Source: Tolypothrix tenuis PCC 7101
GTDB taxonomy: Bacteria; Cyanobacteriota; Cyanobacteriia; Cyanobacteriales; Nostocaceae
Direction of reading: 5' to 3'
DNA: 64,000 bases
Assembly (NCBI RefSeq): GCF_002368295.1
Contig: NZ_AP018248.1
Coordinates: 5,402,798 to 5,466,797, forward strand
This document shows, in pieces, positions 1 to 8,652 of the stretch. The number at the start of each line of letters is the position of its first letter. Position 1 is the first letter of the stretch. A model generated the notes under the pieces. That model saw only the letters and a list, made by a program, of their open reading frames with translations. It did no database searches and was not told the origin of the DNA. A program made the position numbers and the translations under genes.

Positions 1-370
1 TCGCAGAACCATCAATTTTCAGTTCCGAGACATATTCTGCGGCTGTAATTTTTGGTGCTTGTCGCCGCCAGCGCTGATCCCATGATTGCAACTCATCAAT
101 ATTAAAAGCATTCTCCAGACTGTACAGCGGAATATTGTGCCGCACCGAAGTAAACTGTGTTGCAGGTCTCTCACCCACGCGCTGAGTAGGACTATCTGGT
201 GTAATTAATTCTGGATACTGGGTTTCTATCTGTTGCAATTCCCGATATAGCTGGTCATAGACTGCATCCTCCATAATGGGTGCATCTAATACGTAATAAG
301 CATAACTAGCTTGCTGCAACAATCGGCGTAGTTCTTCTACACGCTTGGTTTCTGGCTGACTCTGTATCAT
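1..370 (-). CDS. ligA: NAD-dependent DNA ligase LigA, N-terminal part (runs off the window)
   Basis: LigA seals nicks in duplex DNA during replication and repair using NAD+. The minus-strand reading frame opens with ATG at 368-370 and stays open to the window edge, giving about 123 residues. The translation begins MIQSQPETKRVEELRRLLQQ and continues with the Ia-domain pattern YYVLDAPIMEDAVYDQLYREL, then SPTQRVGE, the IPLYSLENAF stretch, and finally SELKIDGSA, which contains the KxDG motif whose lysine becomes adenylylated. These are the hallmark N-terminal blocks of bacterial LigA (full length about 670 residues), so roughly the first fifth of the protein is present and the rest lies before base 1. 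Nothing in this part suggests damage. Confidence 0.93.
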   Translation of the reverse strand, partial: MIQSQPETKRVEELRRLLQQASYAYYVLDAPIMEDAVYDQLYRELQQIETQYPELITPDSPTQRVGERPATQFTSVRHNIPLYSLENAFNIDELQSWDQRWRRQAPKITAAEYVSELKIDGSA

Positions 371-528
371 TGATTTTTTGCAAAATACTTAGCGAATAGA
401 ATTTCACGTTCAGGCCTATCTAGGCTATGTGTTGCTAGTATAGCTACTCGCTTTGTAATTGTGTGTATCCAAAAGTAGTTAGCTTGGTTAGGGAAGGACT
501 TTTAATCAAAAGGCGGACTCATAGCCTA

Positions 529-750
529 TTAACTATCGTCGGGTTTCCCGCGTTGTAACAAGTGGCGTTGTGTTACATCTGTGCAAGGATTCTGGAATTT
601 AAAAGAATGAGAATGAGGCGCAGGGAACCATTGTTCTCGGTGCGTTACTCGATAGCTAACGTACTGGACTGACACAGCTAATTTAGTGCAATAGCAAAAA
701 TCAATTTCATTGGCGTTGCTGATTAATGGGATGATTTTTTCCTCACGCAA
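529..750 (-). CDS. Small hypothetical protein, weakly supported
   Basis: A 73-residue minus-strand frame starting MREEKIIPLISNANEIDF and ending QRGKPDDS. I do not recognise the family. It has no signal peptide, no membrane segment and no clear ribosome-binding site, and it is rich in Cys, His and Gln in a way that does not suggest a fold. It lies between ligA and the kinase gene in the same orientation. It may be a real short gene, a relic, or chance. Confidence 0.22.
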   Translation of the reverse strand: MREEKIIPLISNANEIDFCYCTKLAVSVQYVSYRVTHREQWFPAPHSHSFKFQNPCTDVTQRHLLQRGKPDDS

Positions 751-821
751 AGGTGCAAAGAATCGACTTTCAGCTTTGTCTAAAAGTTTGACTTCATCCT
801 ACAAATATGCAACGCTCTTTT

Positions 822-3353
822 TTAATTGGAAGTCCCTTGGTTACATTGTCTCTCTTCATCTCCAAGCAATATAAACTGTTTATTCTTAGGAATTGTACTT
901 GTGTCTGGAGTAACTAATAACCGATTCTTAATTTCTTTGCGATCACCATTACTCAAATCAAAACTAATCTTGTTGATACCATTTTTAGGGTCAAACACAT
1001 CACTTGTAACATAATTCTGTTGTTCAAGTTTTTGAAAAATAGTCTCTCTATAAAGTGGTTGTTGTAACTGAAAAATAGGAAATAACACTTGCACTGCTTC
1101 ATACGATAAAGCAGTTAGTCGATTTACTGCACCTCCCCATTTCTTATATGCAGGATTTGTAAAACTTTTATTACCGCAATTAAAATCCCAGTCTGTCGCA
1201 AGTACAAATTTTTTTGTCGATAATTTATCTCTATTGGTAATTGCTTCAAACTGAAGGAGAGGATTTGAGCCTATAATTTTTTGTACTGTGTTGAACCTAT
1301 CTATATTATTCAGCACAGCTATAGCATTTTTATATGCAGTATATTTATTTGTACTACCATCAGGAAACAGAGCAAGTATATTAGAATCGCCGACCTTAGT
1401 TGGAATATCAATATCATTTAAATTTCTATCATTTAAATTAATCCCAGAAATTTCAACTTGTAGTTTTGAGCTTACCTTTGACGTAAATTCATTAAATAGC
1501 TCCAGACTGTATTTATCATCTTTGTTGTATAAAACAGCTATTTTCGGTCTGTTTAACTTAGAATTATCTATCCATTTTACTAGATGATTAGCCAAAGACT
1601 GTGCCTCAATTTTAACAGACGAAGTTGTTCTGAAGAATGCTTGATGGTTACAATCAGTTCGGAGGTTACTACGTGAACTGCTTGGGGAAATTACAACTAG
1701 GTTTTGGTCATATTTTTGTAGTGCAGCACAAGTAACATCACTAGTATAGTTACCAATCACAGCAATAATGGAGCGATTTTTAACTGTCATTTTACTTATT
1801 TCTTGTGCAACAGATTGGGCTTGCTCTTTAAAGTTGCGATCGTTTGCAATTACTACTTCTAGATTAATTACTTGTTCTTCTATTGCTTTAGTTTGTGCTT
1901 GAGCCACACCAAATAAAATTTGTTGTCCTGGAGCAAAAAAATTTTCTTGGTTCTGAGAATTCACATTAGTTATAGGAGCAACAACAGCAATAGTATAGAT
2001 TGGTTTATTTTTGTTATTTTGCCTTATTTTTGCATTATTTAGGAAAATCTGAACTTCTGGATCTTTACCCCCATTATTTATAATTTCCTCGAATTTATTT
2101 ACAGCATCTTGATAACCTTCAGTAGAATCTTGTTTAAATGCTTCAATTCCTTCAGCTTTTAACCTTCTATTATCCTCTTTAAGATTTGGATCATCATAAA
2201 TTGATTTTTCTCCCCAACTAATTAGCTCATCAGCAGGTTTTGTTGGAATAGGAGAGGGCGAGGGTGTTTTAGGAGGGGATGATGGAGTTACACCTACTGG
2301 AGCCTGAGGTTGCGTTCTTTGATCAGTAAGGGCAATAAAAAGTAGATAACCTAAAACAGCAACTGTTGCAACTAGACCAATTACAGCGAAAATATCATAG
2401 AGCCAAAAATTTAGAGGTAATATAGTTCTGCGTTGCAATTCCCTGTTACGGATTTCCTCTATTCTTTGCAGTATCTCGTTTGTTGATTGAGGGCGGTCTT
2501 CAGGGCGTTCTCTTATTAGGTCATTAATCAATTTGATGATACCAGAATAAGGAAATACGGTATCTTTATGCCAAACTTGTAGTTGATTTCCATACTCATG
2601 AGGGTGCTTCTTGGTGAGAAGATAAACAAAAGTTCTGCCAAGAGCATAAAAATCTGATTGAAAAACAGGTTTACCATTCTGCACTTCTGAAGGAGTATAA
2701 CCCCAAACACCGTATACATTGGTTGCTGTAACACCAGGAACATATTTTTTAGCTATACCAAAGTCGATTAGTACTGGTTCTTGTTTCCCTTCGACATTAG
2801 ATCTCAGCATTATATTAGATGGTTTAATATCCCGATGGATAACACCTTGTTCGTGAATGTAGCTCAATATATTAGTTAATTGTTTCAGTAAATCTAAAGC
2901 TAGACTTTTAGCTTCTAGAGATGATTGATTAGAACCAATTTTCCCATTTTCTCTTATCCAATCTTCCAGATTTTTACCATCAATATATTCCATCACGAAA
3001 CAGGGGAGTTCGCGGCGTTCTGGGTTGGAAATGTTTACAGAAAAACTATCTATACCTCTGGGTAAGGTACGTTCATTCATATTTAATAGTAAATTTTTTT
3101 CTTGATTAAATAGTCTATCAAGAGTAGGGTCACGTCTTATCTGAGTTTTTAAAACTCTTCGCTCATTATTAGTTGTATCTTTAATTTTAAATATCTGATA
3201 GTTATCATCCCGAGAAAGCTGCCTTAATGGTTCTAGCAAGTGGAAGCGCCCGTTAATTAATAAATTAGTTCCGCAATATTGGCATGAAGAAGCATCTATT
3301 AAATTGAGCCGATGCTCCTCGCCTGGACACCAAGGATTTATGCAGTAAATCAT
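822..3353 (-). CDS. Membrane Ser/Thr protein kinase fused to a periplasmic-binding-protein-like sensor
   Basis: Probable receptor kinase of about 843 residues. The upstream in-frame TTG would add five residues; the ATG giving MIYCINPWC is preferred because it starts exactly at a zinc-ribbon seen in cyanobacterial kinases (C4, C9, C24, C27). The kinase domain follows (about residues 35-300) with VLK lysine, HRDIKPSN catalytic loop and DFG, so it should be active. A basic stretch and one membrane segment (IFAVIGLVATVAVLGYLLF, about 320-340) lead to a proline-rich linker and then a domain of about 350 residues beginning YTIAVVAPI that resembles ABC-type branched-chain amino-acid binding proteins (type I periplasmic-binding fold: AVIGNYTSDVT, VVISPSSS). 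The layout predicts an internal kinase and an external ligand-binding module, so it may phosphorylate targets in response to a small molecule. The ligand is unknown. Confidence 0.88.
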   Translation of the reverse strand: MIYCINPWCPGEEHRLNLIDASSCQYCGTNLLINGRFHLLEPLRQLSRDDNYQIFKIKDTTNNERRVLKTQIRRDPTLDRLFNQEKNLLLNMNERTLPRGIDSFSVNISNPERRELPCFVMEYIDGKNLEDWIRENGKIGSNQSSLEAKSLALDLLKQLTNILSYIHEQGVIHRDIKPSNIMLRSNVEGKQEPVLIDFGIAKKYVPGVTATNVYGVWGYTPSEVQNGKPVFQSDFYALGRTFVYLLTKKHPHEYGNQLQVWHKDTVFPYSGIIKLINDLIRERPEDRPQSTNEILQRIEEIRNRELQRRTILPLNFWLYDIFAVIGLVATVAVLGYLLFIALTDQRTQPQAPVGVTPSSPPKTPSPSPIPTKPADELISWGEKSIYDDPNLKEDNRRLKAEGIEAFKQDSTEGYQDAVNKFEEIINNGGKDPEVQIFLNNAKIRQNNKNKPIYTIAVVAPITNVNSQNQENFFAPGQQILFGVAQAQTKAIEEQVINLEVVIANDRNFKEQAQSVAQEISKMTVKNRSIIAVIGNYTSDVTCAALQKYDQNLVVISPSSSRSNLRTDCNHQAFFRTTSSVKIEAQSLANHLVKWIDNSKLNRPKIAVLYNKDDKYSLELFNEFTSKVSSKLQVEISGINLNDRNLNDIDIPTKVGDSNILALFPDGSTNKYTAYKNAIAVLNNIDRFNTVQKIIGSNPLLQFEAITNRDKLSTKKFVLATDWDFNCGNKSFTNPAYKKWGGAVNRLTALSYEAVQVLFPIFQLQQPLYRETIFQKLEQQNYVTSDVFDPKNGINKISFDLSNGDRKEIKNRLLVTPDTSTIPKNKQFILLGDEERQCNQGTSN

Positions 3354-3616
3354 AAAATAAAATGACAAACTAAGCTTATTTCAGCTATCATCCTTTAGTT
3401 TGCCATAAGAACGCACAAAATAATAATCAAACTTAGATTTAGAACCCCGCACTATTAAAAAATGTGGAATTATAAATATTATTTCAGCTATTAATATTTT
3501 ATGATAGGATGCTAGATTAACTTTATTATTTACTTTATAAATACTTCTAAGGAATAAAAATCATAGTACTAACTCCCATAACCTGCCATAATTATGCTTG
3601 GCAGATGACTAGATTT

Positions 3617-4888
3617 TTATGTCAGTTGTCGCAGAACAAACTTTCTGACCATTGGTTGCAATGTATAAAAATATTCATTGCTCTCAGACACCTGTACTAA
3701 TAGTATTAGCGATCGCTGTTTTAGAGTTTCCAAAACTCTTGGAAGTTCTGAACCATGCATTCCATTAGGCAAATTGCTATCTAGTTCGTCGCGAGAAATT
3801 GGATCAGATACTTTAGCTAAGTAGCACAAAATCTTTTTTTGGAATGTATTTAAGTCTTTAGTGACCGACGCGAGGATAGTTTCAATTTCCTCTGGTACAA
3901 CCAGACTTTTGTTATGTATATCAACAAACTTTCGTTCGTTACTATAATGCTCGCGAATCAAACCAGCTACGAGTTTTAGCGCTAAAGGATTTCCATCATA
4001 TCTATGTACTAGCTCTTTTCTAGCTTGTTCATCAGATGTTAGATTCTTGGGATAGCCAATACCATCACTCAAAAGTTGGCAACCTGCATTTACATCTAAT
4101 CCTTTAAGCTCATGAGCTTTGACAAAACTTGTGACTGCATCAAGATTATTAGGTTTTTCACGAGTGGTCAATATAATACAACTTTGATGACGTTCCCAGC
4201 TTAACTGACGTAAAAAATTACAATAATGTTTGTAGCTGTCCCGGTTATCATTAGCCTGTTCTTCCTTTTCAAATAATTCGTGTTCATTCAAAATTATTAA
4301 TATCTTTTGGCGTTTTAACTCTTCCAAAAACTTTTTTTCTACATTACTAATTATTTGCTCGCTATTGGGTAATAAGCGATCTAGCAATTCACTGACTAGC
4401 TGGTCTTTAGGAGTACTATAAGATATCTGTTGCCAAATTAATTTGTCAAATTTATTTTGTTTTTCTACCTGTTCTGCCAGTTTTACTGCTAACTGAGTTT
4501 TACCTATTCCACCAAAACCATAAAGAATAATCCAACGGTAGTGTTCATCTAGTACCCATTTTTCTAATTTTTTCATATCCTCATCACGCCCATAAAAATA
4601 AATTTCAGCTGATGGGGCTGAATCCCAATCATATTTCGATGGTTGTGATGGTTGCGAAGAATCAACAATTTCTTCCGAATTTAAACCTAAAAACTCGCAA
4701 CAGTCCTTAAAGGTTTTATCTCTAATAGGACGCTCTGCATACACAAAACGTTTCCAAGTTTTGTCTGATATATAATAAAGTTCCGATTCTATCCTATTCA
4801 AAGTTTCTTTACTTGTACGTTGCAACCCCTTATCTGCAAGAGCTTTCCAAATTTTGCGCTTGCCTTCCTCAGATGCTTTTAAACCCAT
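3617..4888 (-). CDS. NB-ARC (STAND) ATPase with N-terminal helix-turn-helix-like region
   Basis: A 423-residue protein of the STAND class, ATP-dependent switches often used in signalling or defence. Residues 1-80 look like a small helical DNA- or protein-binding domain (KALADKGLQRTSKETLNRIE). The nucleotide-binding part begins near residue 95 with FYGRDEDMKKLEKW, then a Walker A motif GFGGIGKTQLAVKLA (about 124-138), a Walker B-like run ILIILNEHEL, the sensor-type CIILTTRE and the GNPLALKLVAG (GLPL-type) motif. A winged-helix-like end follows and the protein stops without WD40 or TPR repeats, so it is a minimal NB-ARC. It shares its strand with the kinase gene downstream (264-bp gap) but an operon is not proven. 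A second, degraded NB-ARC gene is at 51943-53184. Confidence 0.85.
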   Translation of the reverse strand: MGLKASEEGKRKIWKALADKGLQRTSKETLNRIESELYYISDKTWKRFVYAERPIRDKTFKDCCEFLGLNSEEIVDSSQPSQPSKYDWDSAPSAEIYFYGRDEDMKKLEKWVLDEHYRWIILYGFGGIGKTQLAVKLAEQVEKQNKFDKLIWQQISYSTPKDQLVSELLDRLLPNSEQIISNVEKKFLEELKRQKILIILNEHELFEKEEQANDNRDSYKHYCNFLRQLSWERHQSCIILTTREKPNNLDAVTSFVKAHELKGLDVNAGCQLLSDGIGYPKNLTSDEQARKELVHRYDGNPLALKLVAGLIREHYSNERKFVDIHNKSLVVPEEIETILASVTKDLNTFQKKILCYLAKVSDPISRDELDSNLPNGMHGSELPRVLETLKQRSLILLVQVSESNEYFYTLQPMVRKFVLRQLT

Positions 4889-4974
4889 ATATCTTAAATA
4901 TAAAAGTCTGCGCCCATTATATTATATGACCACAGTTGGCTCGGAAAGTATCTGAATAAGGTTTAAAAACAGAC

Positions 4975-5017
4975 CCAAAGTGACCCATTCTGGATACTCC
5001 AAAGTGACCCATTCTGG
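4975..5017 (+). repeat. Two direct copies of a 19-bp sequence, 24-bp spacing
   Basis: The 19-mer ccaaagtgacccattctgg occurs at 4975-4993 and again, identically, at 4999-5017. It lies in the divergent spacer between the NB-ARC gene and the DUF732 gene, about 105 bp before the DUF732 start. A paired regulator-binding site or a remnant of an insertion are both possible. Confidence 0.7.
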
Positions 5018-5122
5018 GGCTTACCTTAAATGGACTACAAGACTTAATATTCTCTCATCGGCGGGAAGCCTATCAGCTTTTAAGTATGTAAATAACTCAC
5101 ATCATTTTTTGGAGGTGTTGCA

Positions 5123-5500
5123 ATGAACAAGCTTCTAGTTATTCCTTTTGTTGCAATTTTTAGTATGGTTTCATCTCTACCAGCTAACGCTCAATATAAG
5201 TCCTCATCTAATGATATATTTCTTCAAGCTGTTAACAATAAGTTAATAGATGATGGCAATCCTTTGTCTATGATTCCAAACGATAAGAAAATTGAACATG
5301 GCATATCAGTTTGTAGTGCGCTTAATAGCGGTTCAACAGTCAATGAAATTGCTGAGTACATTATCGAGAGTCTTGCAGATAGCAATCTATCACAACGGGA
5401 TGCAAAATATATCGCATCCTATATCGCAACTATAACTGGTGGGGGTGTGGCTTTTTATTGTCCGCAATATAGACAACAGATTTTAACACCAGACTCATAA
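5123..5500 (+). CDS. Small secreted DUF732-type protein
   Basis: A 125-residue exported protein. A strong ribosome-binding site (ggaggtgttgca) precedes the ATG. Residues 1-23 (MNKLLVIPFVAIFSMVSSLPANA) are a clear signal peptide with an ANA cleavage site. The mature part has the DUF732 pattern: FLQAVNNKLI, an invariant-looking VCSALNSG, and a C-terminal YCPQYRQQ, with one cysteine near each end that probably form a disulphide. DUF732 proteins are small secreted proteins of unknown function common in actinobacteria and cyanobacteria. The gene stands alone, divergent from the NB-ARC gene. Confidence 0.78.
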   Translation: MNKLLVIPFVAIFSMVSSLPANAQYKSSSNDIFLQAVNNKLIDDGNPLSMIPNDKKIEHGISVCSALNSGSTVNEIAEYIIESLADSNLSQRDAKYIASYIATITGGGVAFYCPQYRQQILTPDS

Positions 5501-5527
5501 AAGCTCTATAGCAATTTGTGATACTGC

Positions 5528-5928
5528 TTAAATATATACAGATCCCATTTGATTTGTAAGAATTGAAAGCGTCAGATACCTGACTCCTTTAAAAAGTCGA
5601 GTATCTGATTTTTCACAACTAATTAGCCAATCACAAATCGCTACTGCCTTATCTAAGGTTTTAACTGGGAGATGGAAATTTGTGCGGAGGTTCCCTCTGT
5701 TGAAAGAACTAGCCTTCAAAAGCCCAAAAAGTTTTCGCATAACCCAGCATAAAAATCTGTCTTTTCAATGCCCAATGCCCAATGCCCAATGCCCCATGCC
5801 CATATTGTTAAATTATGCTGCCACCTTTCAATAGCAGCATCTACCTTATCTGCATACATCCTTAAGGTAGATTTACTCGCAATGGTTAAGAATGATTTAA
5901 TTGACTTGAGTCTTTCACTTCTATTCAT
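5528..5928 (-). pseudogene. Possible broken gene carrying a tgcccaa tandem repeat
   Basis: Two overlapping minus-strand frames of 70 residues each (5716-5928, beginning MNRSERLKSIKSFLTIASK; 5528-5740, beginning MRKLFGLLKASSFNRGNLR) look like successive parts of one protein in different frames. The first frame runs into a heptameric tandem repeat (about 5766-5802, units of tgcccaa) that translates to a meaningless tryptophan-rich run, suggesting that repeat insertion or expansion broke the gene. The second part (FHLPVKTLDKAVAICDWLI) looks like real protein but I do not recognise the family. Confidence 0.35.
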
Positions 5929-6020
5929 AAGGTTTGGTAATTAGCCAAACCTTTTCCCTGAATATACCAGTACTCAGTCACTAATCGCAAATATTTTTGA
6001 ATAGTTTTAATAGAAAATTC

Positions 6021-6674
6021 TTATAAGCCAGGTGAACAAACAGAATTGGCATAAATCGCTAGTTGAGCGCGATTCTTAATATTTAGACGATTAAAAATGC
6101 TATTAATATGGGTTTTGACTGTACTTTCTGAAATAAATAGCTGTTGAGCGATTTCTTGATTAGTTGCACCAACTGCAACTAACTTCGCTACATCTAATTC
6201 TCTTGGCGTTAATGAAGCTAATGCTGGGTGAACAGGTTGAGGTGGCGTTGGTTGGGCTTGTTTTTGCATAATCACTCTCTCTAAAAGCCCAGGTGCGAGT
6301 TGTGCATATCCGCGATGAACGCTGCGAATCGCGTTAACAAGTTCTTCTGAAGGCATATCTTTTAAAAGATAACCTTTTGCACCAGAGCGAATGGCTTCAT
6401 TCACATCATGGTCATCATCGTAAGTACTTAAAACTAAAACTTTGACTTGAGGAAATTTTTCACAGATGATGCGGGTAGCAGTAGCACCATTCATCACTGG
6501 CATTCGCACATCCATTAATACAACATCTGGTTGTAATTTTTCAACTTGTGCAATTGCCTCTTCTCCATTTTCTGCCATACCCACAATTTCTAAGTCTGAT
6601 TCTAAACTCAGCATTGCTTTCAGACCTTGGCGAACTAAACTTTGGTCATCTACAAGTAATAAGCGAATCATCAT
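6021..6674 (-). CDS. NarL/FixJ-type response regulator
   Basis: A 217-residue DNA-binding response regulator. The receiver domain (residues 1-120) has the acidic pair D9-D10, phosphoacceptor D55 (VVLMDVRMP), the conserved Ser/Thr of LVLSTYDDD and the lysine of YLLKDMPSEEL. The C-terminal LuxR-type helix-turn-helix (about 148-210) reads LTPRELDVAKLVAVGATNQE followed by ISESTVKTHINSIFNRLNIK. It should be phosphorylated by the HisKA_3 kinase encoded upstream at 7519-8457. Between them lies a pseudo-kinase gene on the same strand (59-bp gap), which makes a three-gene set. Targets are unknown. Confidence 0.95.
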   Translation of the reverse strand: MMIRLLLVDDQSLVRQGLKAMLSLESDLEIVGMAENGEEAIAQVEKLQPDVVLMDVRMPVMNGATATRIICEKFPQVKVLVLSTYDDDHDVNEAIRSGAKGYLLKDMPSEELVNAIRSVHRGYAQLAPGLLERVIMQKQAQPTPPQPVHPALASLTPRELDVAKLVAVGATNQEIAQQLFISESTVKTHINSIFNRLNIKNRAQLAIYANSVCSPGL

Positions 6675-6733
6675 AATTTTGGATTTTGGGTTTTAAGATT
6701 GTAGAGACCAATTACAAAAGTTAAATATTTTTG

Positions 6734-7189
6734 TTATTGGTCATGGTTAATTTTCTTTTTTTCTGAGACTAAAAGCCTGATATTGGGCAGTATATCAGAT
6801 TTTTCATAGGTGGGTTGAATAAAGTAAGTCCAACAATTTTGGATGTTTTGGCTTGGGTTTGACTCTAAGCAAACTACAGTATTTACTGTATCCATGCTTC
6901 TGACAATTTGTCGGACTTCTCGCATCAATTCTCCACTTAATTGGTAAGCTTCAGTCAGCGATTCTTGTGCTTCTATTGGCTTGACTGCCCATAATTTCTG
7001 CGCTGCTTGCAGTTGGATATTTAAAGCCATCATCGACTGACCTAAGCCTTTATACAAATTAATTAATTCATAATTCTTATCTTTAATTAAAACTAATTGT
7101 TGAGATTTCTCTCGATATATTGATAGTGCGTTTACTAATTGGCAAACTAGTATCAAGCACCCTAGGGTCAACAACAGAACAGGAATCAT
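6734..7189 (-). CDS. Membrane-anchored pseudo-histidine kinase (HisKA_3-like, no phosphoacceptor His, no ATPase domain)
   Basis: A 151-residue protein with an N-terminal membrane helix (about residues 2-22) followed by a helical segment clearly paralogous to the HisKA_3 dimerisation helix of the neighbouring kinase: both contain ALNIQLQ.A.KL followed by P..AQE.L.EA..L and EVRQ.V. Where the real kinase has ELHDSLGH, this protein has NLYKGLGQ, so the phosphorylated histidine (H42 there) is Tyr46 here and the following Asp is Lys. No HATPase_c domain follows; the C-terminal 50 residues are unrelated. It cannot act as a classical kinase. It could be a decaying duplicate or a regulator that forms heterodimers with the neighbouring kinase. 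It sits between kinase and regulator on the same strand. Confidence 0.75.
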   Translation of the reverse strand: MIPVLLLTLGCLILVCQLVNALSIYREKSQQLVLIKDKNYELINLYKGLGQSMMALNIQLQAAQKLWAVKPIEAQESLTEAYQLSGELMREVRQIVRSMDTVNTVVCLESNPSQNIQNCWTYFIQPTYEKSDILPNIRLLVSEKKKINHDQ

Positions 7190-7518
7190 ATATTTGGCAC
7201 TTTGGTTGACAAAAGGTTATATGCATTATTAAAACCTGATTTTAATTATTTGACTATCTGTTGTTGAGTTTTTCCTACTTTAGTTGAGAGTCAATCGCTG
7301 GTATAGATAAAAAGTATGAGGTTATCTGTGGGAGTCAGACCAAAGTTGTAGGTTGGTAATTGGTAATTGGTCATTGGTAATTGGTAATTAGTAATTGGTC
7401 ATTGGTAATTGGTAATTGGTAATTGGTAATTGGTGTTTGGGGTTTGCCATTAATTATTTCTCCCCTGCTCCCTGCTCCCTGCTCCCTTACCTCATCCCCA
7501 ATCCCCAGTCCCCAATCC
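7190..7518. repeat. Intergenic spacer with heptameric short tandem repeats
   Basis: No gene seen. Positions 7353-7434 are an imperfect array of ttggtaa/ttggtca heptamers, and about 7460-7487 is a second array of gctccct units. Such short tandemly repeated repetitive sequences are typical of heterocystous cyanobacteria. The spacer separates the kinase gene from the pseudo-kinase gene. Confidence 0.85.
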
Positions 7519-8457
7519 CTAACCCCTATCATCTAGCCATTCATGTAAATTCAGAGGTTGCCATTCACCAATTGTTACTTGCTGGTATTGGAGTATTGGC
7601 TTGGGTTCTTGGGGAATGGATATTTCCGGGATTAGTGATATGTTTGATATTTCTTGTATTTGAGGTATTTGAGGTATTTCGGGTATTTCATCTAATTGAT
7701 GAGGCATTTGTGGGAGTTGTGGTAGTTCCCGAATTGCACCTAAATTATTAGTTATGTCGTGGATATTATATATTTGCATAGGGATTTCAACAGTTATGCA
7801 ACAACCTGCCCCAGGCTGCGATACTAATTGAAAATGTCCTTGTAAAACGGCGATGCGTTCTTGCATTCCCCGCAATCCATAACCATTGGCTACTTTTTGG
7901 GCATCAAATCCCCGGCCGTTATCTTGAATGGTTAAATATACTCCATTTGCTGTTGTGGAAAGATGAATTTGTACTGCCGTTGCTTGGGCATATTTACGAA
8001 TATTGTTGAGTGCTTCTTGGATAATGCGATAAAGGGGAGCAGTAAACTGAGGTAATAAGGCGATCGCTAAATTCATCTCAACTTCCGGTACAATCCCAGT
8101 AGTTTGATGAAAATCGCGTACTAACGATTCAATCAGGGTTTCGAGAGATTTGCCAGCCAGAGGATCGCTGCGTAAAGCTTTCACAGATTGGCGAACTTCT
8201 TGAGTTGCGATCGCCACTAATTTATGTGCTTCATCCAGAAACTCTTGGGCTTGATTGGGATCGGGTTTGCAAAGTTTACTGGCTGTTTGTAGTTGAATGT
8301 TCAGCGCTGTGAGGGCGTGTCCGAGAGAATCATGCAACTCTCGCGCAATACGGTTGCGTTCTTGCGCGGCTGAAAGATTAGCAAATTCCAAGACGCACTG
8401 CCACAACTGCTGATGCATCTGACTGAGTTGTTCCGGTGTATACAAATCTTCTAGCAA
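7519..8457 (-). CDS. NarL-family sensor histidine kinase (HisKA_3/HATPase_c), cytoplasmic
   Basis: A 312-residue kinase. The start is a TTG; it is accepted because a strong GGAGG lies 7 nt before it, and the next ATG (residue 14) has no such site. HisKA_3 domain: ERNRIARELHDSLGHALTA, phosphoacceptor H42. HATPase_c: N-box EALNNIRKYA, G1 DNGRGFD and G2 GYGLRGMQERI. There is no membrane segment or recognised sensor domain, so input probably comes from a partner, possibly the membrane-anchored pseudo-kinase next door. The C-terminal 75 residues are an unusual tail with repeated PQIPQI-like and EIPEI-like units after the ATPase domain, of unknown role. The likely phosphoryl target is the NarL-type regulator at 6021-6674. 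Confidence 0.93.
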   Translation of the reverse strand: MLEDLYTPEQLSQMHQQLWQCVLEFANLSAAQERNRIARELHDSLGHALTALNIQLQTASKLCKPDPNQAQEFLDEAHKLVAIATQEVRQSVKALRSDPLAGKSLETLIESLVRDFHQTTGIVPEVEMNLAIALLPQFTAPLYRIIQEALNNIRKYAQATAVQIHLSTTANGVYLTIQDNGRGFDAQKVANGYGLRGMQERIAVLQGHFQLVSQPGAGCCITVEIPMQIYNIHDITNNLGAIRELPQLPQMPHQLDEIPEIPQIPQIQEISNISLIPEISIPQEPKPILQYQQVTIGEWQPLNLHEWLDDRG

Positions 8458-8522
8458 GGTAATCCCTCCGTAACTTTCAGCTAATTCCTTATAGTTCTAG
8501 GTGGGGGAGACTTATGCAATAT

Positions 8523-8580
8523 TGGGCATGGGGCATGGGGCATGGGGCATGGGGCATTGGTAATTGGTAATTGGTAATTT
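8523..8580. repeat. Short tandem repeats (ggcatgg then taattgg heptamers)
   Basis: About five ggcatgg units run directly into ttggtaa units upstream of the sensor kinase gene. They are the same class of heptamer repeats as at 7353-7434, 43183-43230 and 49954-49985. Confidence 0.85.
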
Positions 8581-8652
8581 ATTCTCCCCCTGCTCCCTGC
8601 TTCCCCTGCTTCCTCTGCCCCCCTGCGTCCTTATTCGGGAATATTAGCCTGT

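Noticed and set aside
7416..7751. 111-residue plus-strand protein opposite the sensor kinase tail
   Set aside because: It consists of translated short tandem repeats and the antisense of the PQIPQI-like tail of the kinase.
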